Positions 34,157 through 43,616 of a stretch of DNA of 64,000 nt are shown piece by piece. Under the pieces are notes generated by a model. The model saw nothing but the letters and a program-made list of their open reading frames with translations, was not told where the DNA came from and made no database searches. This DNA comes from Robertkochia aurantiaca (GTDB lineage: Bacteria; Bacteroidota; Bacteroidia; Flavobacteriales; Flavobacteriaceae): contig NZ_JAINZS010000004.1 of NCBI RefSeq assembly GCF_020166495.1, forward strand, positions 186,001-250,000, given 5' to 3'. How positions within the stretch are numbered: position 1 is the stretch's first letter; each line of letters opens with the position of its first letter. The translations under genes and the position numbers were made by a program.

Positions 34157-36649
34157 TTAAAATGAAAATTCAAAAGCACCCGTGATTGAGAACGGACGAG
34201 CATCGGGAAGGTCAAGATAATTACCCCGGAAGTTAAAATCTATTCGGGCCAGTCGGAAAATATTCCCGATCCCGAACGAGTATTCGTAGTAAAGCTGATC
34301 TGTCGGAGCCCTGAGCACTCTTCCCCCCGGGGCATTCAGATCGATATTCTCCTGTGAAATCTCCCCCCAGACCGTTCGGAAACCTACGATTTCCCTCAGG
34401 TCAAGGTTCCTGATCCAAGGGATGCGTGAGAAGAGCCTCCCGTTGAAATTATGTTCGATCTGTCCGGACACATAGGTGTCGGTAACGAACTCGTAGAAGT
34501 TCAGGTTCGGATAGGTATTAAATATTGTGAAATAGGTCTGGTTTCCGGGTATCGGACTCAGAAGACTCAGCGGTACGGTACCAAAGATCTTTCCGGCCTC
34601 AAATGTGGTGATCGATCGCCCCAGTCCGCCAAGCTGCAAGGGCTGACGGTAATAAAACTGTAATTTTTTATAATCGAAATCACTTTCCAGCAGATTCTTA
34701 TAGCTGGCTGCATACCTGAAAATGATTCTCGGATATTCGTCGTTCACATCGTAGCGTTCCACCCCGTAACCGGTGGTTCTGCGCCCCGGGGTATACGCCA
34801 GGTTCATTTCGAACTCAAGCTGTTTAACCTGGTCAGAAATGCCTCCCGGAGCATCAGGGTCTACGTAATCAAGGTTAAAGTCATCGGGCAGCGCCGAACG
34901 AAGGGTACGGTAATTCGCGCCCCATTTGAAATTTAGATTCCGGGCAAAGTCATAAGAAATGGAAGCTGTGGTCAGGTTGATATCTGTCAGGGTATTATTG
35001 GCCCCGGCCGTAAAAATCGAGGAAGAGGCAAAGCTCCTTCCCAGCACATCACTGGTAGAGGTGAGACTGGCCCCCAGCTGTTCAATATCCCTGCGATTTC
35101 CCGCCGAAACCACCAGCCTCCTGGTCTTATCGAGCAGGATCTTACCCAGCACTCCGTATTTAAACCTTTTATCTTTAAAACCATAGGCTCCGTAGGCTTC
35201 CACCCGCCAAGGGTCATTAGGGCCAAAATAAGTTCTCCCGCCAAAGCGAACCCGTACTCCTTCAGCTTCATTAAAGCCAAAAGTCGAATAAATAGGTCCA
35301 TAGTCCAGATTCCATCGGTCAAGTTCGATATATCCCGAGGTCAGAATAGCACCAATATCATAAAGTCGTTTGAATTTCGGAACCTGCTTGAGAGTATCGA
35401 GCATCTGGTAGATACCTTTTTCATCTTCACTCAGACTCTCCAGACGGTTCTCTTCCCAGAAGTTTTCATCCCGCTGATATACCAGTTCATTGTACACATC
35501 TATTCCCTTATTATAAAAACTGGCCGGTTTTTCCTCATCGAACACATAATCACTGTAAATGGTCGTGCGTTTTCCGTAGAGACCTTTGGATTCTTCTTTC
35601 TTCCGCAGGGCAAAATCACTGAGCATATAATCTCTCTTCAGCACAAATACCGAATCGTTAAGCACATCGAACTCCTGTTCGATATAGATCTCTTTGACCC
35701 AGTTGATATTCGCACTCTTGGTCACCTGCATGTTGATCTCCTTGATCGCAAATGTGGTATCGTTCACCCAGAAATCACCCTTAAAGGTCAGCTCATTCTT
35801 CCGCCTTGGGTAGTAGATGATGTTATAGCACCACTTATCACCTATGTACGCGCTATCGTTCAGCACATAGTTATAGGTGTCGATACCCGTGCGGGAAAGC
35901 GGACTCACAAAACTCTTATCAAAGAATTTGAGGTAATTATTATAGATATCGTATTCAGCGTAAAGATCTCTTATAAATGCGATGATACTCTGATTGGTAC
36001 TGAACCCGGAGTTCTGATTCCCGATCATGATCTCCTTTTTCTTATCCAATTCATTGTCACCATACACCTGGTAAGCCGCCTCATTGATAAAGATGGGCAG
36101 GTAGGTTTTTCCTGTGACACGGGAAGTATCGACACGCTCGAAGATAAACTCCATGCCCTTAAAGATCATGCTGTTCATCATAGCGCTGTCTATGGTATTC
36201 AGATCAAACTCTACCTTCTCGTACTTATCGTACTGGTACTGCTTGAACATATTCACCCCATTGACGCGCTTTTTTTCCCATATCTTTCTGAGTATATCGA
36301 TGGCCGGGTTGTTCTTTTTGGGCTGCTTTCCGACATATAACACCACTTCTTCAAGCTCTTCGCCTTCGCTCAGAACGATATTCATATTATAGGTCACCCT
36401 TTTTTCAAGAACGATCTCCTGTGGTGAATATCCAAGCAGGGACACCTGCAGGGTATCATAACTCTTCTCAGATTCGAGGTAAAACCTTCCGTCGTCATTA
36501 GTGATCGTTCCCTCGGTCGAATTTTTAAAAAGCACGTTGGCAAAGGCGATGGGAACATCGTTTTGATCTACCACAATACCCCCCACCTTGGTTTGAGACC
36601 ATAAGCAGAATGAAGTCAGGAAAGCCAGTAGCAGAAGCAGGTTCTTCAT
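34157..36649 (-). CDS. DUF5686 outer-membrane protein with carboxypeptidase-like regulatory domain
   Basis: An 830-residue envelope protein. The signal peptide ends at LWSQ (about 19). A carboxypeptidase D regulatory-like beta sandwich (about 20-110, GGIVVDQNDVPIAFANVLF) is followed by the DUF5686 region and a C-terminal beta-barrel-like half ending in an aromatic residue (EFSF). This architecture resembles a TonB-dependent receptor without plug or TonB box and is common in Bacteroidota. Its function is unknown to me. It lies alone between ppa and pdhB, with a terminator just upstream. Confidence 0.85.
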   Translation of the reverse strand: MKNLLLLLAFLTSFCLWSQTKVGGIVVDQNDVPIAFANVLFKNSTEGTITNDDGRFYLESEKSYDTLQVSLLGYSPQEIVLEKRVTYNMNIVLSEGEELEEVVLYVGKQPKKNNPAIDILRKIWEKKRVNGVNMFKQYQYDKYEKVEFDLNTIDSAMMNSMIFKGMEFIFERVDTSRVTGKTYLPIFINEAAYQVYGDNELDKKKEIMIGNQNSGFSTNQSIIAFIRDLYAEYDIYNNYLKFFDKSFVSPLSRTGIDTYNYVLNDSAYIGDKWCYNIIYYPRRKNELTFKGDFWVNDTTFAIKEINMQVTKSANINWVKEIYIEQEFDVLNDSVFVLKRDYMLSDFALRKKEESKGLYGKRTTIYSDYVFDEEKPASFYNKGIDVYNELVYQRDENFWEENRLESLSEDEKGIYQMLDTLKQVPKFKRLYDIGAILTSGYIELDRWNLDYGPIYSTFGFNEAEGVRVRFGGRTYFGPNDPWRVEAYGAYGFKDKRFKYGVLGKILLDKTRRLVVSAGNRRDIEQLGASLTSTSDVLGRSFASSSIFTAGANNTLTDINLTTASISYDFARNLNFKWGANYRTLRSALPDDFNLDYVDPDAPGGISDQVKQLEFEMNLAYTPGRRTTGYGVERYDVNDEYPRIIFRYAASYKNLLESDFDYKKLQFYYRQPLQLGGLGRSITTFEAGKIFGTVPLSLLSPIPGNQTYFTIFNTYPNLNFYEFVTDTYVSGQIEHNFNGRLFSRIPWIRNLDLREIVGFRTVWGEISQENIDLNAPGGRVLRAPTDQLYYEYSFGIGNIFRLARIDFNFRGNYLDLPDARPFSITGAFEFSF

Positions 36650-36654
36650 AAATC

Positions 36655-36691
36655 AAAAAACTTCACCAGCCACGAATATAGCCAGTGAAGT
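36655..36691 (-). terminator. Terminator after pdhB
   Basis: ACTTCACTGGC and GCTGGTGAAGT form an 11-bp stem (two wobble pairs) around a 10-nt loop, then six T on the minus strand. Confidence 0.85.
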
Positions 36692-36715
36692 TCAGATAAC
36701 GTATTTATTTACAAT

Positions 36716-37693
36716 TTATTTATACAGCACTTTATGTACCGCTTTCTTTACATCTTCAGCGTTGGGTAACCACTCTTCGAGCAAGACCGGAGAATAAGGC
36801 GCAGGGGTATCTGCGGTATTCAGTTTTATAACCGGAGCATCGAGATAATCGAATGCCTGAACCTGAACCTGGTAAGTGATCTCGGTAGCCACATTTCCGA
36901 AAGGCCATGCTTCTTCGAGTATCACCAGGCGATTGGTCTTTTTCACAGACTTGATAATGGCTTCGTGATCCATAGGCCTTACCGTACGCAGATCGATAAT
37001 CTCGCAACTGATATTTTCCTTTTCAAGATCTTCGGCAGCCTTGTAAGCTTCTTTAATGATCTTTCCGAAGGAAACTATGGTCACATCGGTTCCTTCTCTT
37101 TTTATATCGGCAACTCCAAGTGGAATGGTGTATTCTTCTTCAGGAACCTCGCCCTTATCACCATACATTTGCTCTGACTCCATAAAGATCACCGGGTCAT
37201 CGTCACGAATGGCCGATTTTAATAAGCCTTTCGCATCATAAGGATTCGATGGCACCACTACTTTAAGACCGGGTGTGTTGGCAAACCAGCTCTCAAATGC
37301 CTGGGAGTGGGTGGCTGCGAGCTGACCTGCTGAGGCAGTAGGTCCGCGAAAAACAATAGGAATATTGAATTGACCACCACTCATCTGCCGCATTTTTGCG
37401 GCGTTGTTAATGATCTGATCGATACCTACCAGAGAGAAGTTAAACGTCATGAATTCGATAATGGGCCGGTTCCCATTCATGGCTGAACCCACACCGATTC
37501 CGGCAAAACCTAATTCAGAGATCGGGGTATCAAGTACTCTTTCAGGCCCGAATTCATCTAACATTCCTTTAGAAGCCTTGTAGGCACCATTGTACTCTGC
37601 CACTTCCTCACCCATGAGATAAACGGACTCGTCGCGACGCATCTCCTCGCTCATGGCCTCACGCACCGCCTCTCTAAACTGAATTGTTCTCAT
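36716..37693 (-). CDS. pdhB: Pyruvate dehydrogenase E1 component, beta subunit
   Basis: The 325-residue beta chain of the thiamine-dependent E1 heterotetramer that decarboxylates pyruvate. GEEVAEYNGAYKASKGM and DTPISELGFAGIGVGSA are typical of pyruvate E1-beta, as are the conserved FMTFNF and ATHSQAFESWFA segments. The alpha subunit and E2 are not in this window, a separation often seen in flavobacteria. Branched-chain keto-acid E1-beta is the alternative, but the sequence fits pyruvate E1 better. Confidence 0.93.
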   Translation of the reverse strand: MRTIQFREAVREAMSEEMRRDESVYLMGEEVAEYNGAYKASKGMLDEFGPERVLDTPISELGFAGIGVGSAMNGNRPIIEFMTFNFSLVGIDQIINNAAKMRQMSGGQFNIPIVFRGPTASAGQLAATHSQAFESWFANTPGLKVVVPSNPYDAKGLLKSAIRDDDPVIFMESEQMYGDKGEVPEEEYTIPLGVADIKREGTDVTIVSFGKIIKEAYKAAEDLEKENISCEIIDLRTVRPMDHEAIIKSVKKTNRLVILEEAWPFGNVATEITYQVQVQAFDYLDAPVIKLNTADTPAPYSPVLLEEWLPNAEDVKKAVHKVLYK

Positions 37694-37740
37694 TTATACT
37701 ATCGTTGATTATTTTTAAAATGCTGTTTAAAAAAGATTAA

Positions 37741-37748
37741 CAAAAATA
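37741..37748 (-). promoter_or_regulatory. Promoter -7 element of pdhB
   Basis: TATTTTTG matches TAnnTTTG on the minus strand, 48 bp before the pdhB ATG. The -33 box is unclear. Confidence 0.5.
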
Positions 37749-37789
37749 GTAATTCTAAAAGAACTTTATCAGCCATATCCGGACAAAAA

Positions 37790-37811
37790 TATATTATGCA
37801 TGCATAGTATA
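37790..37811. promoter_or_regulatory. Near-perfect 22-bp palindrome between pdhB and etfB
   Basis: The central 12 bp TATGCATGCATA is a perfect palindrome. It extends by TATA on each side with only one mismatched pair. It overlaps the etfB -7 box, so it is well placed for a repressor site. It could also be chance AT-rich symmetry. Confidence 0.45.
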
Positions 37812-37815
37812 TTTG
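37808..37815 (+). promoter_or_regulatory. Promoter -7 element of etfBA
   Basis: TATATTTG, an exact TAnnTTTG, lies 58 bp before the etfB start. Confidence 0.6.
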
Positions 37816-37873
37816 AGAATTTATCAGTATATTCGTAGCGCTTAATTGACTATCATAAAAAATAGCTGAAAAT

Positions 37874-38620
37874 ATGAAAATACTAGTGTGTATTAGCCAT
37901 GTTCCCGACACCACATCGAAAATCAACTTCACCGATGACAATTCGAAGTTTGATACTAATGGTGTGCAGTTCGTGATCAATCCAAACGATGAATTCGGCT
38001 TGACCCGGGCTATGTGGTTTAAAGAAAAGCAAGGAGCTACGGTTACCGTAGTAAATGTAGGAGAGGCTGACACCGAGCCCACCCTGAGAAAGGCTCTGGC
38101 CATCGGTGCCGATGAAGCGATCAGGGTAGATGCCAAACCCACCGACGGAATGTTTGTGGCCCGGCAGCTGGCGCGTGTTGCCAAAGAAGGCTCATATGAT
38201 CTGATCATAGCAGGAAGAGAATCTATCGATTATAACGGAGGAATGGTACCGGGTATGCTGGCCACCATGATCGACGCCAACTTCGTAAACACCTGTATAA
38301 GCCTGGAAGTAGAAGGCGATCAGGCTACGGCGGTAAGAGAGATCGACGGCGGAAAGGAAACCCTTAAAGCTTCACTTCCTTTGGTAATCGGAGGACAAAA
38401 AGGACTGGTTGAAGAGAGCGACCTGAAGATCCCGAACATGCGCGGTATCATGATGGCTCGTAAAAAACAACTCACCGTTATGGAGCCCGTGGAGGCGGAA
38501 GCTGCCACTGAATCGAAGAAATTCGAAAAGCCGGCTCCGAAAGGAGAAGTGACTCTTGTGTCACCGGATAACCTGGATAAGCTGATCGACCTGCTTCACA
38601 ACGAGGCAAAGGTGATATAA
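37874..38620 (+). CDS. etfB: Electron transfer flavoprotein, beta subunit
   Basis: A 248-residue AMP-binding subunit of the ETF heterodimer that carries electrons from acyl-CoA dehydrogenases to the respiratory chain. MKILVCISHVPDT at the N-terminus, INPNDEFGLTRA, and the recognition-loop region near LVIGGQKGLVEESDLKIPNMRGIMMARKK are diagnostic. It is followed 48 bp later by etfA, and the two surely form one operon. Confidence 0.96.
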   Translation: MKILVCISHVPDTTSKINFTDDNSKFDTNGVQFVINPNDEFGLTRAMWFKEKQGATVTVVNVGEADTEPTLRKALAIGADEAIRVDAKPTDGMFVARQLARVAKEGSYDLIIAGRESIDYNGGMVPGMLATMIDANFVNTCISLEVEGDQATAVREIDGGKETLKASLPLVIGGQKGLVEESDLKIPNMRGIMMARKKQLTVMEPVEAEAATESKKFEKPAPKGEVTLVSPDNLDKLIDLLHNEAKVI

Positions 38621-38668
38621 CACCTTTTCAGCATTTAGCTTTTATCAATTCATAAAACAAAGAAATCT

Positions 38669-39637
38669 ATGTCTGTTCTAGTATATACTGAAAACGAAAA
38701 CGGTAAATTCAAAAAACCCGCCTTTGAAACCGCTTCCTATGCACGTGGGCTTGCCGACATGCTGGGCACTACTGTGACCGCTGTGGCTGTAAATGCCGAA
38801 GGTGCAGAAGAGCTGGGCAAATACGGGGTTGACAAAGTACTTACCGTAAACGACGAAAAGCTGGAGAAGTTCAGCGCGAAAGGGTACGCAGAAGTGCTCT
38901 CTCAGGCTGCAGAAAAAGAAGGAAGCACCTTCATCATCGTAAGCTCCAGTGCCAATGCTAAATACATGGCGCCGGTTTTAGCGGTTAAAAGGTCTGCCGG
39001 GTATGCACCAAACGTGGTAGCCCTTCCTGAAAATGACGATACCCTTACCGTAAAGCGTACGGTGTTCACCAATAAAGCGTTTAATCATACCGCCATCACG
39101 ACCGAAAACAAAGTGATCGGGGTATCTAAAAACGCCTACGGCATCACAGAAAATGAAAAAGATGTTCAGCTGGAAAGCTTTGCCGTTACCCTTGGAGATG
39201 AACAATTCGGCGTTGAAGTCACAGAAGTCGATAAGGTAACCGGAAAGGTAACCATAGCCGATGCAGAGATCGTGGTATCAGGAGGTCGCGGGCTTAAAGG
39301 TCCCGAAAACTGGCACCTGGTGGAAAACCTGGCCGAAACGCTGGGAGCTGCCACGGCATGTTCCAAGCCGGTATCAGACCTGGGCTGGAGACCGCACAGC
39401 GAGCACGTTGGACAAACCGGAAAACCGGTCGCTTCCAACCTGTATATCGCTATCGGAATCTCAGGAGCCATTCAGCACCTGGCCGGTATCAATTCCTCCA
39501 AAGTAAAAGTAGTGATCAATAATGATCCGGAGGCTCCTTTCTTCAAGGCAGCCGACTACGGAGTGGTTGGAGACGCCTTTGAGATCGTGCCTGAGCTCAC
39601 CGAAAAATTGAAGGAATTTAAAGCGAATAACGCATAA
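38669..39637 (+). CDS. etfA: Electron transfer flavoprotein, alpha subunit
   Basis: The 322-residue FAD-binding partner of EtfB. The C-terminal FAD domain is clear: VSGGRGLKGPENW, then SKPVSDLGWRPHSEHVGQTG and IAIGISGAIQHLAGI. The operon ends in a strong terminator right after the stop. Confidence 0.96.
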   Translation: MSVLVYTENENGKFKKPAFETASYARGLADMLGTTVTAVAVNAEGAEELGKYGVDKVLTVNDEKLEKFSAKGYAEVLSQAAEKEGSTFIIVSSSANAKYMAPVLAVKRSAGYAPNVVALPENDDTLTVKRTVFTNKAFNHTAITTENKVIGVSKNAYGITENEKDVQLESFAVTLGDEQFGVEVTEVDKVTGKVTIADAEIVVSGGRGLKGPENWHLVENLAETLGAATACSKPVSDLGWRPHSEHVGQTGKPVASNLYIAIGISGAIQHLAGINSSKVKVVINNDPEAPFFKAADYGVVGDAFEIVPELTEKLKEFKANNA

Positions 39638-39662
39638 TTTTTGTTAAATTGTGCCCTGCGGG

Positions 39663-39717
39663 GGCTGTCTGAATATTGGCAAAATATCCCATTATTTAGA
39701 CAGCCTTTGTTATTTTT
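39663..39717 (+). terminator. Terminator of etfBA
   Basis: GGCTGTCTGAATA and TATTTAGACAGCC make a 13-bp stem (one G-U) around a 17-nt loop, followed by TTTGTTATTTTT. Confidence 0.85.
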
Positions 39718-39722
39718 GGCAT

Positions 39723-40343
39723 ATGAGCTTAGTAAAACTGAACATAAAAGGAATCTCTTACAGTCAGACACAAAACGGGGCATATGCCCTGATTTTGAAT
39801 GAGGTGGAAGGCGAAAGAAAATTACCGATCGTAATCGGTGCCTTTGAAGCACAATCTATCGCCATTGCCCTGGAAAAGGAGATCAAACCTCCCAGACCGC
39901 TTACCCACGACCTGTTCAAGAACTTTGCAGACCGGTTCGAGATCGTTGTCAAACAGGTCATTATACATAAATTGGTAGACGGAGTATTCTATTCCAGCAT
40001 CATTTGTGAGCGGGATAAGATCGAAGAGATCATCGATGCCCGAACCAGTGATGCCATCGCTCTGGCCCTGCGGTTCAACGCCCCTATTTTCACTTATAAG
40101 AACATTCTTGACAAAGCCGGAATTTACCTGAAGGTTTCTCCCAAGGAAAAGGAGGAGACCGAGGAAAGTATCATCGTTGATGAAGTTCTTGGCGGCGAAG
40201 ACAAACCATCAGGACCCAAGGAAAGCTACAAATCGTATTCTCTTCAGGAGCTGTACACCATGCTCGACGGAGCTGTCGCCAGTGAAGATTACGAGAAAGC
40301 AGCCAAAATCAGAGACGAGATTTCCAAGCGCGAAGAGAATTAA
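39723..40343 (+). CDS. Bifunctional-nuclease-domain protein with UVR motif
   Basis: A 206-residue protein. Residues 1-130 form the bifunctional nuclease (BFN/DUF151) domain (LPIVIGAFEAQSIAIALE, ARTSDAIALALRFNAPIF). Residues 170-206 form a UvrB/UvrC-type UVR motif (LYTMLDGAVASEDYEKAAKI). I use the ATG at 39723 because the upstream extension to 39651 would be encoded inside the etfA terminator and is unlike the family. The biochemical role in Bacteroidota is not established; RNase/DNase activity is known only for distant relatives. Confidence 0.88.
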   Translation: MSLVKLNIKGISYSQTQNGAYALILNEVEGERKLPIVIGAFEAQSIAIALEKEIKPPRPLTHDLFKNFADRFEIVVKQVIIHKLVDGVFYSSIICERDKIEEIIDARTSDAIALALRFNAPIFTYKNILDKAGIYLKVSPKEKEETEESIIVDEVLGGEDKPSGPKESYKSYSLQELYTMLDGAVASEDYEKAAKIRDEISKREEN

Positions 40344-40389
40344 GCTGTATCTCTGACATTTACAGGCCGTCTGAATCACTCTAATTATG

Positions 40390-40397
40390 TACTTTTG
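40390..40397 (+). promoter_or_regulatory. Promoter -7 element of the CNT transporter gene
   Basis: TACTTTTG is an exact TAnnTTTG. It includes the TTG at 40395 that a naive call would use as start, which argues for the downstream TTG at 40446. Confidence 0.55.
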
Positions 40398-40445
40398 CCC
40401 TTTATCGCCATAAAGCGGCATATTTATCAAGAAATTCGGATCAAC

Positions 40446-42122
40446 TTGAGAAAATTTGTAATACTTATCATCTTCCTGTCTGGGTTAGGTTTTGGCTTTT
40501 CACAGCAACTTGACAAAAAATGGCAGATCGAAGACCCGTCAGAAACCTCTCTTTCCTATCTCAATTTCGAAAATGGTGATTTCGACATTTTCAACCGAGA
40601 CAGCACCCGTATCAGCGAAGGACAATACATCTTCCAGAGCAACAACCTGATCCTGTTCTTCAACAGTGAGAAAGACAGTATTCTCAGACTAAAGGTAAAC
40701 CGGCTGAACGATTCAAGCCTGGTGCTTACCGACAGGGGAAAAACATTTAATTTCAAAGCGGTAAAGGGACAACAGCAAGCCCTGGTCTCTCAGCAGGAAT
40801 ACCAGGAGATCATTCCCAGTGAGGGGATATCCCTCTCGAGCATTCTCAGAGGCGCCCTCGGAATGTTTGTATTACTGCTAATCGCATGGTTGTTCAGCAG
40901 TAACCGGAAGGCGATCAACTGGAAAACAGTAGGTGTCGGCCTCAGCCTGCAGCTTCTGCTTGCCGTGGGGGTTCTTTTGGTGCCCTTCATTCAAAAATCA
41001 TTTGAATGGGTCGGAGGCATTTTTGTACTCATACTGGATTTTACCGCTGCCGGGAGCGAATTTCTGCTTGGGGGTATGATGAATGTGGAGACCTATGGCT
41101 TTATCTTTCTTTTCCAGGTATTACCCACCATTATATTCTTTTCAGCCCTGACCTCAGTGCTTTTCTACCTGGGGGTGATTCAGCGAATCGTCAGCGGACT
41201 TGCCTGGTTCCTGAGCAGCCTGCTTGGGATATCAGGAGCAGAGAGTCTTTCTGTAGCCGGAAACATCTTTCTGGGTCAGACCGAAGCACCGCTTATGATC
41301 AAGGCTTACCTTGAAAGAATGACCCGTTCTGAGATTCTTTTGGTCATGGTAGGCGGAATGGCTACCGTTGCCGGTGGTGTTCTGGCTGCCTATATCGGAT
41401 TTTTAGGGGGTGACGATCCTGAGCTGCGCCTTCAATTCGCCAAGCATTTGCTGGCTGCATCTGTTATGGCTGCTCCCGGAGCGATCGTCGTTTCAAAAAT
41501 GCTGTATCCGCAACAGGAGTCTGTGAATACCAATGTCGAAGTCTCCTCCGACCGTATCGGTTCCAACATACTGGATGCAATCGCCAACGGAACAACCGAA
41601 GGCCTCAGACTGGCTGCTAATGTAGGAGCTATGCTGCTGGTTTTTATCGCATTTATCGCCATGATCAATTATTTCCTGGGATGGGTAGGAGGATTTACAA
41701 ACCTTAACAACTGGCTGGCTGCGAATACTCCGTACACCCAGTTCTCGCTGGAGTCGGTACTGGGAACTGTTTTCGCTCCCCTGATGTGGCTGATCGGGGT
41801 AGCCAGAGAAGACATCATGTTGATGGGGCAGTTACTGGGTATCAAACTGGCCGCCTCTGAGTTCGTTGGATACGTACAGCTGGCCGATCTGAAAAACATC
41901 AGCAGCAGCACGCATTTCACCTATAACAAGTCGGTCATCATGGCCACCTATATGCTATGCGGATTTGCCAATTTCGCTTCCATAGGTATTCAGATCGGCG
42001 GAATCGGTTCACTGGCACCGGGTCAACGTAAAACCCTTTCTGAATTCGGAATGAAGGCAGTGATCGGAGGCTCACTGGCTTCACTGCTATCTGCCACCAT
42101 AGCAGGAATGATCATCGGATAA
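40446..42122 (+). CDS. CNT-family nucleoside transporter with N-terminal periplasmic domain
   Basis: A 558-residue protein from a TTG start. A signal sequence (RKFVILIIFLSGLGFGFSQ) is followed by a beta-rich domain of about 110 residues (WQIEDPSETSLSYLNFENG, a lipocalin-like pattern). Residue 130 onwards is a concentrative nucleoside transporter (NupC family), with the GNIFLGQTEAPLMIKAYL and FANFASIGIQIGGIG motifs of the Na+/nucleoside site. It imports nucleosides with Na+ or H+. The extracytoplasmic domain is not in classical NupC. No ATG gives a sensible N-terminus, and the start sits just after a promoter box. Confidence 0.85.
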   Translation: MRKFVILIIFLSGLGFGFSQQLDKKWQIEDPSETSLSYLNFENGDFDIFNRDSTRISEGQYIFQSNNLILFFNSEKDSILRLKVNRLNDSSLVLTDRGKTFNFKAVKGQQQALVSQQEYQEIIPSEGISLSSILRGALGMFVLLLIAWLFSSNRKAINWKTVGVGLSLQLLLAVGVLLVPFIQKSFEWVGGIFVLILDFTAAGSEFLLGGMMNVETYGFIFLFQVLPTIIFFSALTSVLFYLGVIQRIVSGLAWFLSSLLGISGAESLSVAGNIFLGQTEAPLMIKAYLERMTRSEILLVMVGGMATVAGGVLAAYIGFLGGDDPELRLQFAKHLLAASVMAAPGAIVVSKMLYPQQESVNTNVEVSSDRIGSNILDAIANGTTEGLRLAANVGAMLLVFIAFIAMINYFLGWVGGFTNLNNWLAANTPYTQFSLESVLGTVFAPLMWLIGVAREDIMLMGQLLGIKLAASEFVGYVQLADLKNISSSTHFTYNKSVIMATYMLCGFANFASIGIQIGGIGSLAPGQRKTLSEFGMKAVIGGSLASLLSATIAGMIIG

Positions 42123-42188
42123 GCCGTTAATAACCTATTGATAAAAAATCAATCTCAAACCGATCCCGGCAAAGCATATTTTATATTT

Positions 42189-42204
42189 TTAGCCACAAGG
42201 CTAA
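42189..42204. promoter_or_regulatory. Small hairpin in the thyA 5' region
   Basis: TTAGCC-ACAA-GGCTAA is a perfect 6-bp stem with 4-nt loop, 22 bp before the thyA ATG. There is no T-tract on the plus strand; its role, if any, is unclear. Confidence 0.35.
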
Positions 42205-42226
42205 TCTCTAAAAAGCCCGTATTCAT

Positions 42227-43051
42227 ATGAAGCAATATCACGACCTTCTGAAGCATGTATTGGAAAACGGCCACGAAAAATCAGATCGCACCGGCACAGG
42301 AACGCTGAGTGTTTTTGGGTACCAAATGCGTTTTGACCTGAGCGAGGGCTTTCCGCTGGTCACCACCAAAAAACTGCATCTCAAATCGATCATACATGAG
42401 TTACTATGGTTTCTCAAAGGCGACACCAACATCAAGTACCTGCAGGAGAACGGAGTTCGTATCTGGAATGAATGGGCTGATGAAAACGGAGACCTCGGTC
42501 CGGTGTACGGCCGCCAGTGGAGAAACTGGAACGACCAGGAGATCGACCAGATCAAGGAAGTGATCCACACCCTTAAAACCAACCCCGACAGTCGCCGGAT
42601 GCTGGTAACTGCCTGGAACCCGGGGGTACTGCCAGACACCAGTAAATCGTTTAGTGAAAACGTAGCCGAAAACAAGGCAGCACTTCCACCGTGTCATGCT
42701 TTTTTCCAATTCTATGTGGCAGATGGTAAACTATCCTGCCAGCTCTATCAGCGAAGTGCAGATATATTTTTAGGGGTGCCGTTCAATATTGCCTCCTATG
42801 CCCTGCTTACCATGATGATGGCGCAGGTTTGCGGGTATCAGCCAGGAGATTTTGTGCACACCTTCGGTGACGCTCACATCTATAATAACCACCTGGAACA
42901 AGTGCAACAGCAGCTATCACGGGAACCAAGACTCCTTCCGCAGATGAAACTCAATCCTGAGGTGAAAGATATATTCGGGTTTACATTTGAAGATTTCTCC
43001 CTGGAGAATTACGATCCGCATCCTCATATAAAAGCTCCTGTAGCCGTATAA
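42227..43051 (+). CDS. thyA: Thymidylate synthase
   Basis: Methylates dUMP to dTMP using methylene-THF, in a 274-residue protein. The nucleophile is Cys156 in [12 protein letters not shown], flanked by [13 protein letters not shown] and [20 protein letters not shown], all canonical. Compared with the shortest ThyA (264 residues) there is a small insertion near [13 protein letters not shown] before the catalytic Cys. folA, which regenerates the THF it oxidises, lies about 7.5 kb downstream. Confidence 0.97.
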   Translation: MKQYHDLLKHVLENGHEKSDRTGTGTLSVFGYQMRFDLSEGFPLVTTKKLHLKSIIHELLWFLKGDTNIKYLQENGVRIWNEWADENGDLGPVYGRQWRNWNDQEIDQIKEVIHTLKTNPDSRRMLVTAWNPGVLPDTSKSFSENVAENKAALPPCHAFFQFYVADGKLSCQLYQRSADIFLGVPFNIASYALLTMMMAQVCGYQPGDFVHTFGDAHIYNNHLEQVQQQLSREPRLLPQMKLNPEVKDIFGFTFEDFSLENYDPHPHIKAPVAV

Positions 43052-43115
43052 CTCAACCACCGACCACCACTGGTGCCGTTTCGCTTATTTAATTACCTTT
43101 AGGGATACGCTGAAT

Positions 43116-43616
43116 ATGTCTGAGAAAGATCCATATCGTATCCCTGCGGCCACCCGCATCGGTCACGTACACCTGAAGGTTTCTGATCTTGAGAGGTCGC
43201 TCGAATTCTATTGCGGAATGCTGGGCTTCGAACTCATCACTACCTATGGCCGGGAGGCGGCCTTTATCAGCGCAGGTGACTATCATCACCATATTGGCCT
43301 GAACGTCTGGTACAGTAAAGACGGCAGTCCGCCACCCGCAAACAGCACCGGTCTTTTTCACACTGCCATCTGTTATCCTGAACGAAAGGATCTCGCTATT
43401 GCCTACAAACGGCTGCTCGACAGGAATTACCCTGTCACCGGCACTGCAGACCACGGGGTTTCTGAGGCTATTTATCTCAATGATCCCGACCGCAACGGTG
43501 TGGAACTCTACTGGGACCGACCCCGCTCTCATTGGCCGACCGATGAGAAAGGAGGTATCACCATGTACACTCATCCCCTGAATACGGCAGAACTTCTTGA
43601 AGAGTTAAGCAAGTGA
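43116..43616 (+). CDS. VOC-family (glyoxalase/extradiol dioxygenase fold) protein
   Basis: A 166-residue protein with two beta-alpha-beta-beta-beta modules. GHVHLKVSDLERSLEFYCGMLGFEL is the first module and GLFHTAICYPE the second. Likely metal ligands are His17 or His19, His82 and Glu130 (NGVELYWDRP). This is the catechol 2,3-dioxygenase-like branch, but the reaction is not predictable. Its stop overlaps the acetyltransferase gene downstream by 4 bp. Confidence 0.85.
   Translation: MSEKDPYRIPAATRIGHVHLKVSDLERSLEFYCGMLGFELITTYGREAAFISAGDYHHHIGLNVWYSKDGSPPPANSTGLFHTAICYPERKDLAIAYKRLLDRNYPVTGTADHGVSEAIYLNDPDRNGVELYWDRPRSHWPTDEKGGITMYTHPLNTAELLEELSK

Noticed and set aside
37699-38208. 169-codon minus-strand frame upstream of pdhB
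   Set aside because: It is antisense to etfB and covers the divergent promoter region; it is a shadow frame.
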